Source: Devosia beringensis (GTDB lineage: Bacteria; Pseudomonadota; Alphaproteobacteria; Rhizobiales; Devosiaceae). From it: 64,000 nt of DNA. A program made the position numbers and the translations under genes. Below the pieces are notes generated by a model. The model had not been told where the DNA came from and searched no databases. It was given only the letters and a program-made list of their open reading frames with translations. Below are positions 55,515-63,540 of this stretch, one piece after another. Positions within the stretch are counted from its first letter, which is position 1. Each line of letters starts with the position of its first letter. The stretch is taken from positions 248,001-312,000 of the forward strand of contig NZ_CP045422.1 in the NCBI RefSeq assembly GCF_014926585.1, read 5' to 3'.

Positions 55515-56251
55515 CGGTCGTATTCACCCGCGCCGGGGACGGTGTCATTGCTGCCCTTGAAGCCCTTGGCGATGAGATAGGCCTCGGCGGAATCCGAACG
55601 GCTCGCGGGGGGCTTGGCGTGGTGGGTGGTCTTGAAGTGGCGCTTGAGCATGTGCAGCAGTTCATGCTCGGTGCCGCCCTGGAACACCTTGGCGATGAAG
55701 ACGCCATTGGGCGCCAGCACGTCGAGGGCGAAGGCGGCGGCAATCTCGATGAGCTGGACGATGCGCAGATGGTCGGTGGGGCGATGGCCGGTGGTCGGCC
55801 AGGCCATGTCTGACATCACTAGGTCGGCCTTCTTGCCGCCCATGGCCTCGATCAGCATGGCCGGGGCGTCGTCATCGGTGAAATCCTTCATCAGCAGCTT
55901 CACGCCGGGGATGGGATCCATTTCGAGATAGTCGATGCCGACGATCAGCGGATTGGCATCGGTGGAGCCGATGGCGCGGGCGGCCACCTGCGACCAGCCG
56001 CCGGGCGCGGCGCCCAGATCGACGATGCGCATGCCGGGGCGGAAGAGGTGGTGGCGCTCGTCCATCTCCTTGATCTTGAAGGCCGCACGCGAGCGGTAGC
56101 CGGCGGCGCGGGCCTTGGCGACATAGGGGTCATTGAGCTGGCGCTCGAGCCATTTGGTCGACCCGGTCTTGCGGCCCTTGGCCGTCTTGAGCCGGATCTT
56201 GAGGTCCTTTTCGGACTTGCGTCCGCCGGTACCGAGGGCTTTATCCACCAT
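55511..56251 (-). CDS. rlmE: 23S rRNA (uridine-2552-2'-O)-methyltransferase
   Basis: This 246-residue FtsJ-type enzyme methylates U2552 of 23S rRNA during late 50S assembly. It has [14 protein letters not shown], the SAM-binding [25 protein letters not shown] and VFQGGTEHE. The K-D-K-E catalytic residues of RrmJ are visible at these motifs. An N-terminal basic extension of about 40 residues is normal in alphaproteobacteria. Its start overlaps the ppx stop by 11 bp. Its stop codon lies in the terminal repeat of a MITE-like element. Confidence 0.93.
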   Translation of the reverse strand: MVDKALGTGGRKSEKDLKIRLKTAKGRKTGSTKWLERQLNDPYVAKARAAGYRSRAAFKIKEMDERHHLFRPGMRIVDLGAAPGGWSQVAARAIGSTDANPLIVGIDYLEMDPIPGVKLLMKDFTDDDAPAMLIEAMGGKKADLVMSDMAWPTTGHRPTDHLRIVQLIEIAAAFALDVLAPNGVFIAKVFQGGTEHELLHMLKRHFKTTHHAKPPASRSDSAEAYLIAKGFKGSNDTVPGAGEYDR

Positions 56252-57428
56252 TGGGAGTTCTCCGAGGATAGCGCGAGGCACGCGACCGGGCCCGGTCGGC
56301 ATCCATCAGCGAAATGAGTATGCCTTCGCGCAAGCCGCGATCGGCGACGCGCACGCGGTCGGTGGGCCATTCGCGGCGAATGGCCTCGAAAATGGCGCAG
56401 CCGGGCAAGACGAGATCGGCACGGTCGCGGCCGATGCAGGGATGGGCGACGCGGCGCTCGAAGGGCATGGCCAACAATACCTTCATGGTCTCGTCGACCT
56501 GAGCACGCTGCATCCACAAGCCATCGACCTTCTGGCGCTCATAGCGCTCGAGGCCGAGATGGAGGCCCGCCAGGGTGGTCACCGTGCCCGAGGTGCCGAT
56601 CAGGTGCACATCGTGGCTGGCAATCATCTGGCGCAGCTTTTCGCGGCCGCGGAACTGGCGCAGGTGCTCGCTGACATGGGCCACCATGGCCTCGAAGATC
56701 GCCGGGGTGACATCGACGCCGCCGAACTTTTCGGCAATGGAGACAACGCCGACCGGCAGCGACTGCCAGGAGCGGATGGATGCGGCCATGCGGCCCTGCG
56801 ACTTGGGACGGCCGCCGCGGAAATCGAGCCAGGCCAGTTCGGACGAGCCACCGCCAATGTCGAACATCAGGGCGCCGGACGTTTCCATGTCGATCAGGTC
56901 GGCGCAGCCAGTGACGGCCAGTTCGGCCTCGGTCCGACGATCGACGATTTCGAGATCGAGCCCGATCTCCTCCTTGACGCGGGCCAGGAAGGCGGGGCCG
57001 TTTTCGGCAATGCGGCAGGCTTCGGTGGCGATCAGGCGCATGCGGGCGGGTTGGTGCTCGCGCAGCTTGTTGCGGCACTGGCGCAGCGCCTCCATGGTGC
57101 GTTCCATGGCGGCATCGCCGAGGCGCCCGGTGACCGAGACACCCTCGCCCAGCCGGACGATGCGGGTGAAGCCATCGAGCACGCGGAAGCCGTGGTCGTG
57201 CGGGCGGGCAATCAGCAGGCGACAGTTATTGGTGCCCAGATCGAGCGCCGCATAAAGCGGACCGCGATGCTTGCGAGTCGGATTGGGGGCGGGCGCTGTC
57301 CGCGTGTCCGTCTGGTCAGGAGGCCGACTGGTCCCTGCCCTCCCCGCCTGGTCAGGACCAGTGGGGGTACGGAGTGCCGGCTCGTCCGAGGACGGAGGTA
57401 CGGCGGCGGACCGATCGGAATCGGTCAC
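56241..57428 (-). CDS. Exopolyphosphatase / guanosine pentaphosphatase family (Ppx/GppA)
   Basis: This 395-residue ASKHA-fold phosphatase has the phosphate-1 loop [14 protein letters not shown] (about 60-73), [10 protein letters not shown], and the phosphate-2 motif [13 protein letters not shown]. The first 55 residues are proline-, threonine- and charge-rich, probably disordered, and vary among relatives. The start is a GTG at 57428 with AGGAGA 6 bases upstream. It is coupled to rlmE, a conserved alphaproteobacterial pair. Whether it degrades polyphosphate or pppGpp cannot be decided. Confidence 0.9.
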   Translation of the reverse strand: MTDSDRSAAVPPSSDEPALRTPTGPDQAGRAGTSRPPDQTDTRTAPAPNPTRKHRGPLYAALDLGTNNCRLLIARPHDHGFRVLDGFTRIVRLGEGVSVTGRLGDAAMERTMEALRQCRNKLREHQPARMRLIATEACRIAENGPAFLARVKEEIGLDLEIVDRRTEAELAVTGCADLIDMETSGALMFDIGGGSSELAWLDFRGGRPKSQGRMAASIRSWQSLPVGVVSIAEKFGGVDVTPAIFEAMVAHVSEHLRQFRGREKLRQMIASHDVHLIGTSGTVTTLAGLHLGLERYERQKVDGLWMQRAQVDETMKVLLAMPFERRVAHPCIGRDRADLVLPGCAIFEAIRREWPTDRVRVADRGLREGILISLMDADRARSRASRYPRRTPNGG

Positions 57429-57727
57429 ATTGATCTCCTGATGTGCGCGGTCGCCGTCCCGGAACTGGCCGGTAGCGCCCGATCGCACTTAATTGCGTGT
57501 CGGGATCGACGGTAGAGCAAGGGGCCGACAAGCGCAATGCAATGCATTGCCGATGGCATGCGGCGGCGGCAGGGCTCTGATGCAGAAGACGGCAAATGTG
57601 CCGGCTGCAAAGACAATAGGCAGATTGCCGCAGGAATGGGCGATACGGCGCTGAAGGCATGGCCATGTTGATTCAGCACTGTCCGGTAAGCCGCTGCCCT
57701 TGCAGCGCTTTTCCAGATGAGCGGGCT

Positions 57728-57743
57728 TGGCACGGTTTGTGCA
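57728..57743 (+). promoter_or_regulatory. Sigma-54 (RpoN) promoter of nirBD
   Basis: TGGCACG-GTTT-GTGCA matches the sigma-54 consensus TGGCACG-N4-TTGCA at 11 of 12 defined positions, with the GG and GC doublets at exactly the required spacing. Transcription would start near 57754, giving a leader of about 147 nt before the nirB ATG. Confidence 0.8.
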
Positions 57744-57781
57744 ATCCGGTGTGCAGGGCTTGCAGTGAGCCCACAGACATT

Positions 57782-57801
57782 GGCGTCCAGCGTTGGGCGC
57801 C
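57782..57801 (+). promoter_or_regulatory. Leader hairpin with A1/G4 hexaloop (candidate ANTAR/NasT target)
   Basis: GGCGTCC-AGCGTT-GGGCGCC forms a 7-bp stem (one G-U pair) closed by a six-base loop with A at position 1 and G at position 4, the conserved feature of ANTAR-protein target RNAs. A second possible stem, GGGCT-AGCCC (57756-57772), lies just upstream but has a seven-base loop. The terminator follows 10 bases later. Confidence 0.55.
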
Positions 57802-57811
57802 CCCGCATGGC

Positions 57812-57869
57812 AAAGCTGCCAATCGTTTCGCGACCGGTTTCCCGGCGCGCCTCGATTGGCAGCTTTTTT
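57812..57869 (+). terminator. Intrinsic terminator/attenuator in the nirB leader
   Basis: AAAGCTGCCAATCG (57812-57825) pairs perfectly with CGATTGGCAGCTTT (57853-57866). An inner CGCG(A)CCGG-TTTC-CCGGCGCG stem extends the hairpin, and a T-tract (TTTTTTGTTTT) follows. It ends 31 bases before the nirB ATG, so it must be bypassed for expression. Confidence 0.88.
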
Positions 57870-57900
57870 GTTTTGTGCCGCGCCGAACAGGAGAGCACCT

Positions 57901-60345
57901 ATGAGCGAGAGACTGGTCATCATCGGCAATGGCATGGCGCCGGGACGGATGCTGGAGCATCTGTTCGAGGCGGCGCCGGGGCGATTTGCCGTCACCATCT
58001 TCAATGCCGAGCCCCGGGTGAACTATAACCGGCTGATGCTGTCGCCGGTGCTCTCGGGCGAAAAGACCTATGAAGAGATCATCACCCATGGTGATGAGTG
58101 GTACGCGGAAAACGGCGTGGTGCTGCACAAGAGCGCGCCGGTCACGCTGATCGACCGGGTGGCTATGCGGGTGGTCTCGGCCAATGGCATCGTCGCCGAC
58201 TACGATCACCTGGTGATCGCCACCGGATCGAGCCCGTTCATTCCGCCGGTGCCGGGGCATCAGCTGCCGGGCGTGGTGACCTATCGCGATCTCGACGATG
58301 TCGACAAGATGCTGGCTGCCGGCAAGGGCTGCAAGGTGGTGGTGATCGGCGGCGGGTTGCTGGGGCTGGAAGCGGCGGCAGGCCTCAAGATGCAGGGCAT
58401 GGACGTGACCGTGCTGCATCTGGGGCCGACGCTGATGGAGCGCCAGCTCGATCCGGCGGCCGGGTACCTGCTGGAAAAGGCCTTCACCGATCGTGGCATC
58501 ACGGTGATCACGAGAGCCAATACCAAGCAGGTGCTGGGCACAGAGCGCGTCGAGGGGGTGGAACTGGCCGACGGCACGGTGATCGACTGCGCCATGGTGG
58601 TGATGGCGGTGGGTATTCGCCCGGCCACGGCGCTGGCCAAGAATGCGGGCCTGGCGGTCAATCGCGGCATCGTGGTGGACGACCAGATGCGGACCGAAGA
58701 CCCGCATGTGTTTGCGCTGGGCGAATGCGCCGAGCATCGCGGCACCTGTTATGGCCTCGTCGCGCCGCTCTACGAGATGGGCAAGGTGCTGGCCGATACA
58801 CTGATCGGGGAGAAGGCGGACTACCAGGGTTCGGTGACCTCGACCAAGCTCAAGGTGACCGGGATCGACCTGTTCTCGGCAGGCGATTTCGGCGAGGGCG
58901 AGGACCGCGAGGAGATCGTGCTGCGCGACGCCAGCGCCGGGATCTACAAAAGGCTGGTGCTCAAGCATGACCGGATCATCGGCGCCGTGCTCTATGGCGA
59001 GACGTCGGACGGACCCTGGTTTTTCGACCTGATGAAACGCGGGGTGGATACGCGCGACATGCGCGACTCCCTGGTGTTCGGCCAGGCGTATCAGGGGGGC
59101 GCCCCCCTGGACCCTATGGCGGCCGTTGCAGCCTTGCCGGATGAGGCAGAGATCTGTGGCTGTAACGGCGTGTGCAAGGGCAAGATCACCCAGACGATTA
59201 CCGGCAAGGGCCTGACCGGGCTCGACGGCGTGCGCGCCTTCACCAAGGCCTCGGCCTCGTGCGGCTCGTGCACGCATCTGGTGGAGCAGTTGCTGCATCT
59301 GACGCTGGGCGCGGGCTACAATCCGGCGGCCGTGCAGCCGATGTGCGGCTGCACCGACTATGGCCATGACGATGTGCGGCGGCTGATCATCGCCAAGGGG
59401 CTCAAATCGATCCCCGCGGTGATGCAGGAGCTGGAATGGAAGACCAGCTGCGGCTGCGCCAAGTGCCGACCGGCGCTGAACTACTATCTCGTCTCCGACT
59501 GGCCCGGCGAATACGAGGACGACGGCCAGTCCCGCTTCATCAATGAGCGGGTGCATGCCAATATCCAGAAAGACGGCACCTATTCGGTGGTGCCGCGCAT
59601 GTGGGGCGGCATGACCAGCCCCAAAGAGCTGCGCGCCATTGCCGATGTGGCCGACAAGTTCGCCATTCCGGCGGTCAAGGTGACCGGCGGGCAGCGCATC
59701 GACCTGCTGGGAGTCAAGAAGGAGGACCTGCCGGGGGTCTGGGCCGACCTCAATGCCGCCGGCATGGTTTCGGGCGCCGCCTATGCCAAGGGGCTGCGGA
59801 CGGTCAAGACCTGCGTCGGCTCGGACTGGTGCCGCTTCGGGACGCAGGATTCGACTGGGCTGGGCATCCGCATCGAGAAGTTCATGTGGGGCGCCTGGAC
59901 GCCGGCCAAGCTCAAGCTGGCGGTGTCGGGCTGCCCGCGCAACTGCGCCGAGGCCACCTGCAAGGATATCGGGGTGATCTGCGTCGATAGTGGCTACGAC
60001 ATCCACTTTGCCGGCGCTGCCGGGCTCGACATCAAGGGCACCGAGCTCTTGTGCCATTCCGATAGCGAGGACGAGGCGCTCGAGATCATCGTGGCGCTGA
60101 CCCAGCTCTATCGCGAACAGGGGCGGTATCTGGAACGGATCTACAAATGGGCCAAACGGGTGGGCACGCCGTCGATCCTGGCCAATGTCGTCGATGACCG
60201 CGACAAGCGGCGCGCCTATTACGAGCGCTTTGTCTATTCGCAGACCTTTGCCCAGATCGACCCCTGGGAGGAGCGCGTCAATGGCAAGGATGCGCATGAA
60301 TTTGCGGCCCTGGCCGAGTTCGGCATGCCGGTGGCGGCAGAGTGA
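57901..60345 (+). CDS. nirB: Assimilatory nitrite reductase (NADH), large subunit
   Basis: This 814-residue cytosolic enzyme reduces nitrite to ammonia. Domains in order: FAD/NAD(P)H oxidoreductase (1-400, with VIIGNGMAPGR and VVVIGGGLLGLEAA), a BFD-like [2Fe-2S] domain with CGCNGVCKG and SCGSCT (about 420-455) plus more cysteines at 480-525, then the ferredoxin half-domain GGMTSPKELRA and the siroheme/[4Fe-4S] domain. The ligand cysteines are near 637 (TCVGSDWC) and 678 (CPRNCAEATC). ATG 57901 has AGGAGAG upstream. It is coupled with nirD. No nitrate reductase or nitrate transporter gene lies in the window. Confidence 0.96.
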   Translation: MSERLVIIGNGMAPGRMLEHLFEAAPGRFAVTIFNAEPRVNYNRLMLSPVLSGEKTYEEIITHGDEWYAENGVVLHKSAPVTLIDRVAMRVVSANGIVADYDHLVIATGSSPFIPPVPGHQLPGVVTYRDLDDVDKMLAAGKGCKVVVIGGGLLGLEAAAGLKMQGMDVTVLHLGPTLMERQLDPAAGYLLEKAFTDRGITVITRANTKQVLGTERVEGVELADGTVIDCAMVVMAVGIRPATALAKNAGLAVNRGIVVDDQMRTEDPHVFALGECAEHRGTCYGLVAPLYEMGKVLADTLIGEKADYQGSVTSTKLKVTGIDLFSAGDFGEGEDREEIVLRDASAGIYKRLVLKHDRIIGAVLYGETSDGPWFFDLMKRGVDTRDMRDSLVFGQAYQGGAPLDPMAAVAALPDEAEICGCNGVCKGKITQTITGKGLTGLDGVRAFTKASASCGSCTHLVEQLLHLTLGAGYNPAAVQPMCGCTDYGHDDVRRLIIAKGLKSIPAVMQELEWKTSCGCAKCRPALNYYLVSDWPGEYEDDGQSRFINERVHANIQKDGTYSVVPRMWGGMTSPKELRAIADVADKFAIPAVKVTGGQRIDLLGVKKEDLPGVWADLNAAGMVSGAAYAKGLRTVKTCVGSDWCRFGTQDSTGLGIRIEKFMWGAWTPAKLKLAVSGCPRNCAEATCKDIGVICVDSGYDIHFAGAAGLDIKGTELLCHSDSEDEALEIIVALTQLYREQGRYLERIYKWAKRVGTPSILANVVDDRDKRRAYYERFVYSQTFAQIDPWEERVNGKDAHEFAALAEFGMPVAAE

Positions 60346-60356
60346 TGGAGCAGGTC

Positions 60357-60689
60357 ATGAGCGGTTGGATCGATATCGGCAGCGTGGACGCCATACCCCG
60401 GCGCGGGGCGCGCTGCGTCAACATACCGGGCGGCAAGATCGCGGTGTTCCGCACCCAGGAGGACCAGATCTTTGCGCTGGAAAACCGCTGTCCGCACCGG
60501 GCCGGACCGCTCAGCGAGGGGATTGTGCATGGGGCTGCGGTCACCTGCCCGCTGCATAGCTGGGTGTTCGACCTGGCCACCGGAAAGGCACAGGGCGCAG
60601 ACGAGGGCGCGGTGCGGACCTATGCCGTCAGCGTGGTGGACGGGCGTATCCTGATGGCGCCCGAACTGGCGCTGGTGGCTGCCGAATAG
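60357..60689 (+). CDS. nirD: Nitrite reductase (NADH) small subunit, Rieske-type
   Basis: This 110-residue NirD has a Rieske-like fold with the pairs CPHRAGP and CPLHSW, so both cysteines and both histidines of a [2Fe-2S] Rieske site are kept, unlike some NirD proteins that lack them. The ATG at 60357 (MSGWIDIG) has GGAG 6 bases upstream. In-frame starts at 60342 (GTG) and 60345 (ATG) overlap the nirB stop and are also possible. Confidence 0.93.
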   Translation: MSGWIDIGSVDAIPRRGARCVNIPGGKIAVFRTQEDQIFALENRCPHRAGPLSEGIVHGAAVTCPLHSWVFDLATGKAQGADEGAVRTYAVSVVDGRILMAPELALVAAE

Positions 60690-60904
60690 CGTCAAGCTGA
60701 CGTCTTGTCGTCGCGACCGGCGCGGGATCTTGGGCGAAAAGGCGGGTCAATCCGCACCCTGACCGGACCCAAATCCGGCCGCTCCTGGCTGCGACAACAG
60801 CGCAGGCGGCTGCGGCAACAGCGTCAGAGAGACGTCGTATATCTTTTTGTATCAGCGGTTTAGCAGGAGAGGTTCGAGGCGGAATTGCTGCGTCATCTTG
60901 CAGG

Positions 60905-60933
60905 TTGGAAAGGCGCGATGGCCTGCGCATAAT
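60905..60933 (+). promoter_or_regulatory. Candidate sigma-70 promoter of cydAB
   Basis: TTGGAA (60905-60910) and CATAAT (60928-60933) are separated by exactly 17 bases, about 50 bases before the cydA ATG. The rest of the 294-bp nirD-cydA spacer shows no clear FNR-type palindrome. Confidence 0.5.
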
Positions 60934-60983
60934 GCGGGCAATCCGGTGGACCCATCCTCATCGGGCAGCATACAGGACACACC

Positions 60984-62408
60984 ATGGACTTCGGCCTCAC
61001 CGCGGAACTGCTGGCCCGCATCCAGTTCGCCTTCACCATCTCGTTCCACTTCATCTTTCCGGCCTTTTCGATCGGCACGGCCAGCTATCTGGCAGTGCTG
61101 AACGGGCTGTGGCTGTGGAAGCGCGATCCTGCCTATCTCAAGCTGTTCGAATACTGGAAGACCATCTTTGCCGTGACCTTCGGCATGGGCGTCGTGTCGG
61201 GCATTGTCATGAGCTACCAGTTCGGGACCAATTGGTCGGTGTTCTCGCAGCGAGCCGGCGCCGTGATCGGGCCGCTGATGGGCTATGAGGTGCTGACGGC
61301 CTTCTTCCTCGAGGCCGGGTTCCTGGGCATTGCCTTGTTCGGGCGCAAGCGGGTGGGCGACACGCTGCACATGGTGGCCGTGGCAGTGGTGGCGATCGGC
61401 ACGCTGATCTCGGCAACCTGGATCATCTCGGTCAACAGCTGGATGCATACGCCGCAGGGCTTTTCCATCGATGGCAGCGGCAATTTCGTGCCGGAAGACT
61501 GGTGGGCGATCGTCTTCAACCCGTCCTTCCCCTATCGCCTGGTGCATACGGTGCTGGCGGCGTTCCTCACCACCGCCTTTGCCGTGGGTGCGGTCGGGGC
61601 CTGGCACCTGCTGAGGGACCGCAGCAACCGGCAGGCGCAGATCATGTTCTCGATGGCCATGTGGATGGCGGCCATTGTCACGCCGCTGCAGATCTTTGCC
61701 GGCGACCAGCATGGGCTCAATACGCTCGAATACCAGCCGGCCAAGATCGCCGCGATGGAAGGCCATTATGAAGGCCATCCCGAGGGTGCGCCGCTGATCC
61801 TGTTCGGCATTCCCAATGAGGCCGAGCAGCGCATGGACTATGCCGTGCAGATCCCCAAGCTGGGCTCGCTGATCCTCGAGCACGATCTCAATGCGCCCAT
61901 GCGGGGGCTGGACGCCTTCCCCGAGGCGGATCGGCCGCCGGTGATGATCCCGTTCTTTGCCTTCCGCATCATGGTGGGCATCGGCTTTGCCATGCTGGGC
62001 GTGGGCCTGTGGTCGCTGTGGTCGCGCTATCGCAAGACGCTCTTCACCAATAGCTGGCTGCATCGCGCGGCGCTGGTGATGGGGCCGTCGGGCTTTGTGG
62101 CGGTGCTGGCGGGCTGGTTCACCACCGAGGTGGGGCGGCAGCCGTTCACGGTCTATGGATTGATGCGGACCTCGGAAAGCCTGTCGCCGGTGGATGCGCC
62201 GGCGGTGGGCGCCTCGCTGGTGGCCTTTGTGGTGGTCTATTTCGTCGTGTTCGGCGCGGGCGTCTTTTACCTCTTCCGCCTGTTCCGCCGCCCGCCCGTG
62301 CTGGACGACGATCACGAGCTCGACAAGGGCCCGACCCGGGCCGCCGGCATCATGCCGGGACCGGCACAGGAAGACAGCATTCGCGAAGGAGCCGACCGTG
62401 GCCATTGA
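60984..62408 (+). CDS. cydA: Cytochrome bd-type ubiquinol oxidase subunit I (CIO-like)
   Basis: This 474-residue inner-membrane oxidase subunit has nine helices. H22 in the first helix is a probable haem ligand. The GRQPFTVYG motif near residue 386 is the conserved GRQP loop. The quinol-binding Q-loop after helix 6 is short, without the C-terminal insertion of E. coli CydA, which is the form seen in cyanide-insensitive CioA enzymes. It reduces O2 to water without proton pumping. The cydB start overlaps its last 11 bases. Confidence 0.94.
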   Translation: MDFGLTAELLARIQFAFTISFHFIFPAFSIGTASYLAVLNGLWLWKRDPAYLKLFEYWKTIFAVTFGMGVVSGIVMSYQFGTNWSVFSQRAGAVIGPLMGYEVLTAFFLEAGFLGIALFGRKRVGDTLHMVAVAVVAIGTLISATWIISVNSWMHTPQGFSIDGSGNFVPEDWWAIVFNPSFPYRLVHTVLAAFLTTAFAVGAVGAWHLLRDRSNRQAQIMFSMAMWMAAIVTPLQIFAGDQHGLNTLEYQPAKIAAMEGHYEGHPEGAPLILFGIPNEAEQRMDYAVQIPKLGSLILEHDLNAPMRGLDAFPEADRPPVMIPFFAFRIMVGIGFAMLGVGLWSLWSRYRKTLFTNSWLHRAALVMGPSGFVAVLAGWFTTEVGRQPFTVYGLMRTSESLSPVDAPAVGASLVAFVVVYFVVFGAGVFYLFRLFRRPPVLDDDHELDKGPTRAAGIMPGPAQEDSIREGADRGH

Positions 62409-63402
62409 CCTGCCGACAGTCTGGGCTGGCATCATCGCCTTTGCGGTGCTCGCCTATGTGGTGCTGGACGGGTTCGACCTGGGGGTGGGGATCCTCTTCC
62501 CGTTCTTCCCCGAGCGGCACGACCGCGACGTGATGACCAATTCCATTGCCCCGGTCTGGGACGGCAACGAGACCTGGCTGGTGCTGGGCGGTGGCGGGCT
62601 GATGGCGGTGTTTCCGGTGGTCTATGCCACGGTGCTGCCGGCGCTCTACATGCCCATCATCCTGATGCTGCTGGCCTTGGTGTTCCGCGGCGTGGCGTTT
62701 GAATTCCGCCACCGCACCATCCGCGGCTCGATCTGGTGGGATGTCGGGTTCTGGCTGGGGTCGACCATTGCCGCCTTCTGCCAGGGCATTGCCCTGGGCG
62801 CGCTGGTGCAGGGCATCACCATTGTCGACAATGCCTATGCCGGCGACTGGTGGGAGTGGCTGACGCCGTTCTCGCTGGTGACAGGCTGTGCCGTGACGGT
62901 GGGTTATGCGCTGCTGGGGGCCACCTGGCTCAACCTCAAGACTGCGGGCGAGCTGCAGGCGACGGCGCGGCGGCTGGCCATGATCAGCGGCGCGGCTACG
63001 GTGGTGCTGATCGGCGTGGTCTCGCTGTGGAGCCCGTTCATCGACGCGGTCTATTTCGAGCGCTGGTTCCAGTGGCCGACGGCCTTCTTCTCGGCCTTCG
63101 TGCCCATGCTGCTGGCCGTCTGCGTGTTTGCGCTGTGGCATGGCCTGACCACCGACAAGCACCTGCAGCCGTTCCTGGCGGCCCTGGGCCTGTTCGTGCT
63201 CAGCTTTGTCGGGGTGGGGATCAGCTTTTACCCCTATATGGTGCCGGGGGCGCTGACGATTGCCGAGGCGGCGGCGCCGGAAAGCTCGATGGTCTTCCTG
63301 CTGGTCGGCGCCAGCGTGCTGATCCCGGTGATCCTGATCTATACCGGCTACGCCTATTGGGTGTTCCGCGGCAAGATCGACCCCGAGGAGGGTTACCACT
63401 GA
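62398..63402 (+). CDS. cydB: Cytochrome bd-type ubiquinol oxidase subunit II
   Basis: This 334-residue inner-membrane protein has eight to nine helices. It starts at GTG 62398 (AIDLPTVWAGIIAFAV) with AAGGAG 7 bases upstream, inside the cydA 3' end. It has YVVLDGFDLGVG and the W-D-G-N-E-T-W-L-V motif of CydB. Its stop codon TGA overlaps the ATG of the DUF2474 gene by one base. Confidence 0.95.
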   Translation: MAIDLPTVWAGIIAFAVLAYVVLDGFDLGVGILFPFFPERHDRDVMTNSIAPVWDGNETWLVLGGGGLMAVFPVVYATVLPALYMPIILMLLALVFRGVAFEFRHRTIRGSIWWDVGFWLGSTIAAFCQGIALGALVQGITIVDNAYAGDWWEWLTPFSLVTGCAVTVGYALLGATWLNLKTAGELQATARRLAMISGAATVVLIGVVSLWSPFIDAVYFERWFQWPTAFFSAFVPMLLAVCVFALWHGLTTDKHLQPFLAALGLFVLSFVGVGISFYPYMVPGALTIAEAAAPESSMVFLLVGASVLIPVILIYTGYAYWVFRGKIDPEEGYH

Positions 63403-63512
63403 TGGCGGTCAAACCGGTGCTGTCCCGGCTCGGCTGGTTCATCGGCCTGTGGCTGGCCGGGGTGCTGAGCCTGACCGCGGTGGGGCTGGTGATCAGGGCG
63501 TTCCTGAGCTGA
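63402..63512 (+). CDS. DUF2474 family small protein (CydX-like position)
   Basis: This is a 36-residue single-helix membrane protein, MAVKPVLSRLGWFIGLWLAG at its start, ending VIRAFLS. The R-L-G-W-F-x-x-L-W-x-x-x-V-x-x-L motif fits DUF2474, a family of tiny proteins typically encoded after CIO-type cydAB. Its position is like that of CydX, the small stabilising subunit of the E. coli enzyme. A shared role is inference. It starts in the cydB stop codon, so it is coupled. Confidence 0.85.
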   Translation: MAVKPVLSRLGWFIGLWLAGVLSLTAVGLVIRAFLS

Positions 63513-63540
63513 CCCCTGCCCCGCCGCGCGACGCTCCCGG

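Larger units (their letters stand above)
57429..57900 (+). other. nirB upstream region and 5' leader
   Basis: The 472-bp spacer between divergent ppx and nirB has no protein gene. It contains a perfect palindrome GCAATGCATTGC (57539-57550), a stem CGCTGC-CCTT-GCAGCG (57692-57707), a sigma-54 promoter (57728-57743), a leader hairpin with hexaloop (57782-57801) and a long terminator (57812-57869). No clear NtrC site could be fixed. Confidence 0.6.

Noticed and set aside
57756..57772. First hairpin of a canonical two-hairpin ANTAR motif in the nirB leader
   Set aside because: The GGGCT/AGCCC stem exists, but its loop has seven bases and lacks the A1/G4 arrangement, so only the second hairpin is claimed.
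57673..60297. 874-codon minus-strand open frame opposite nirB
   Set aside because: Mirror of nirB, low-complexity composition, no ribosome site or known fold.
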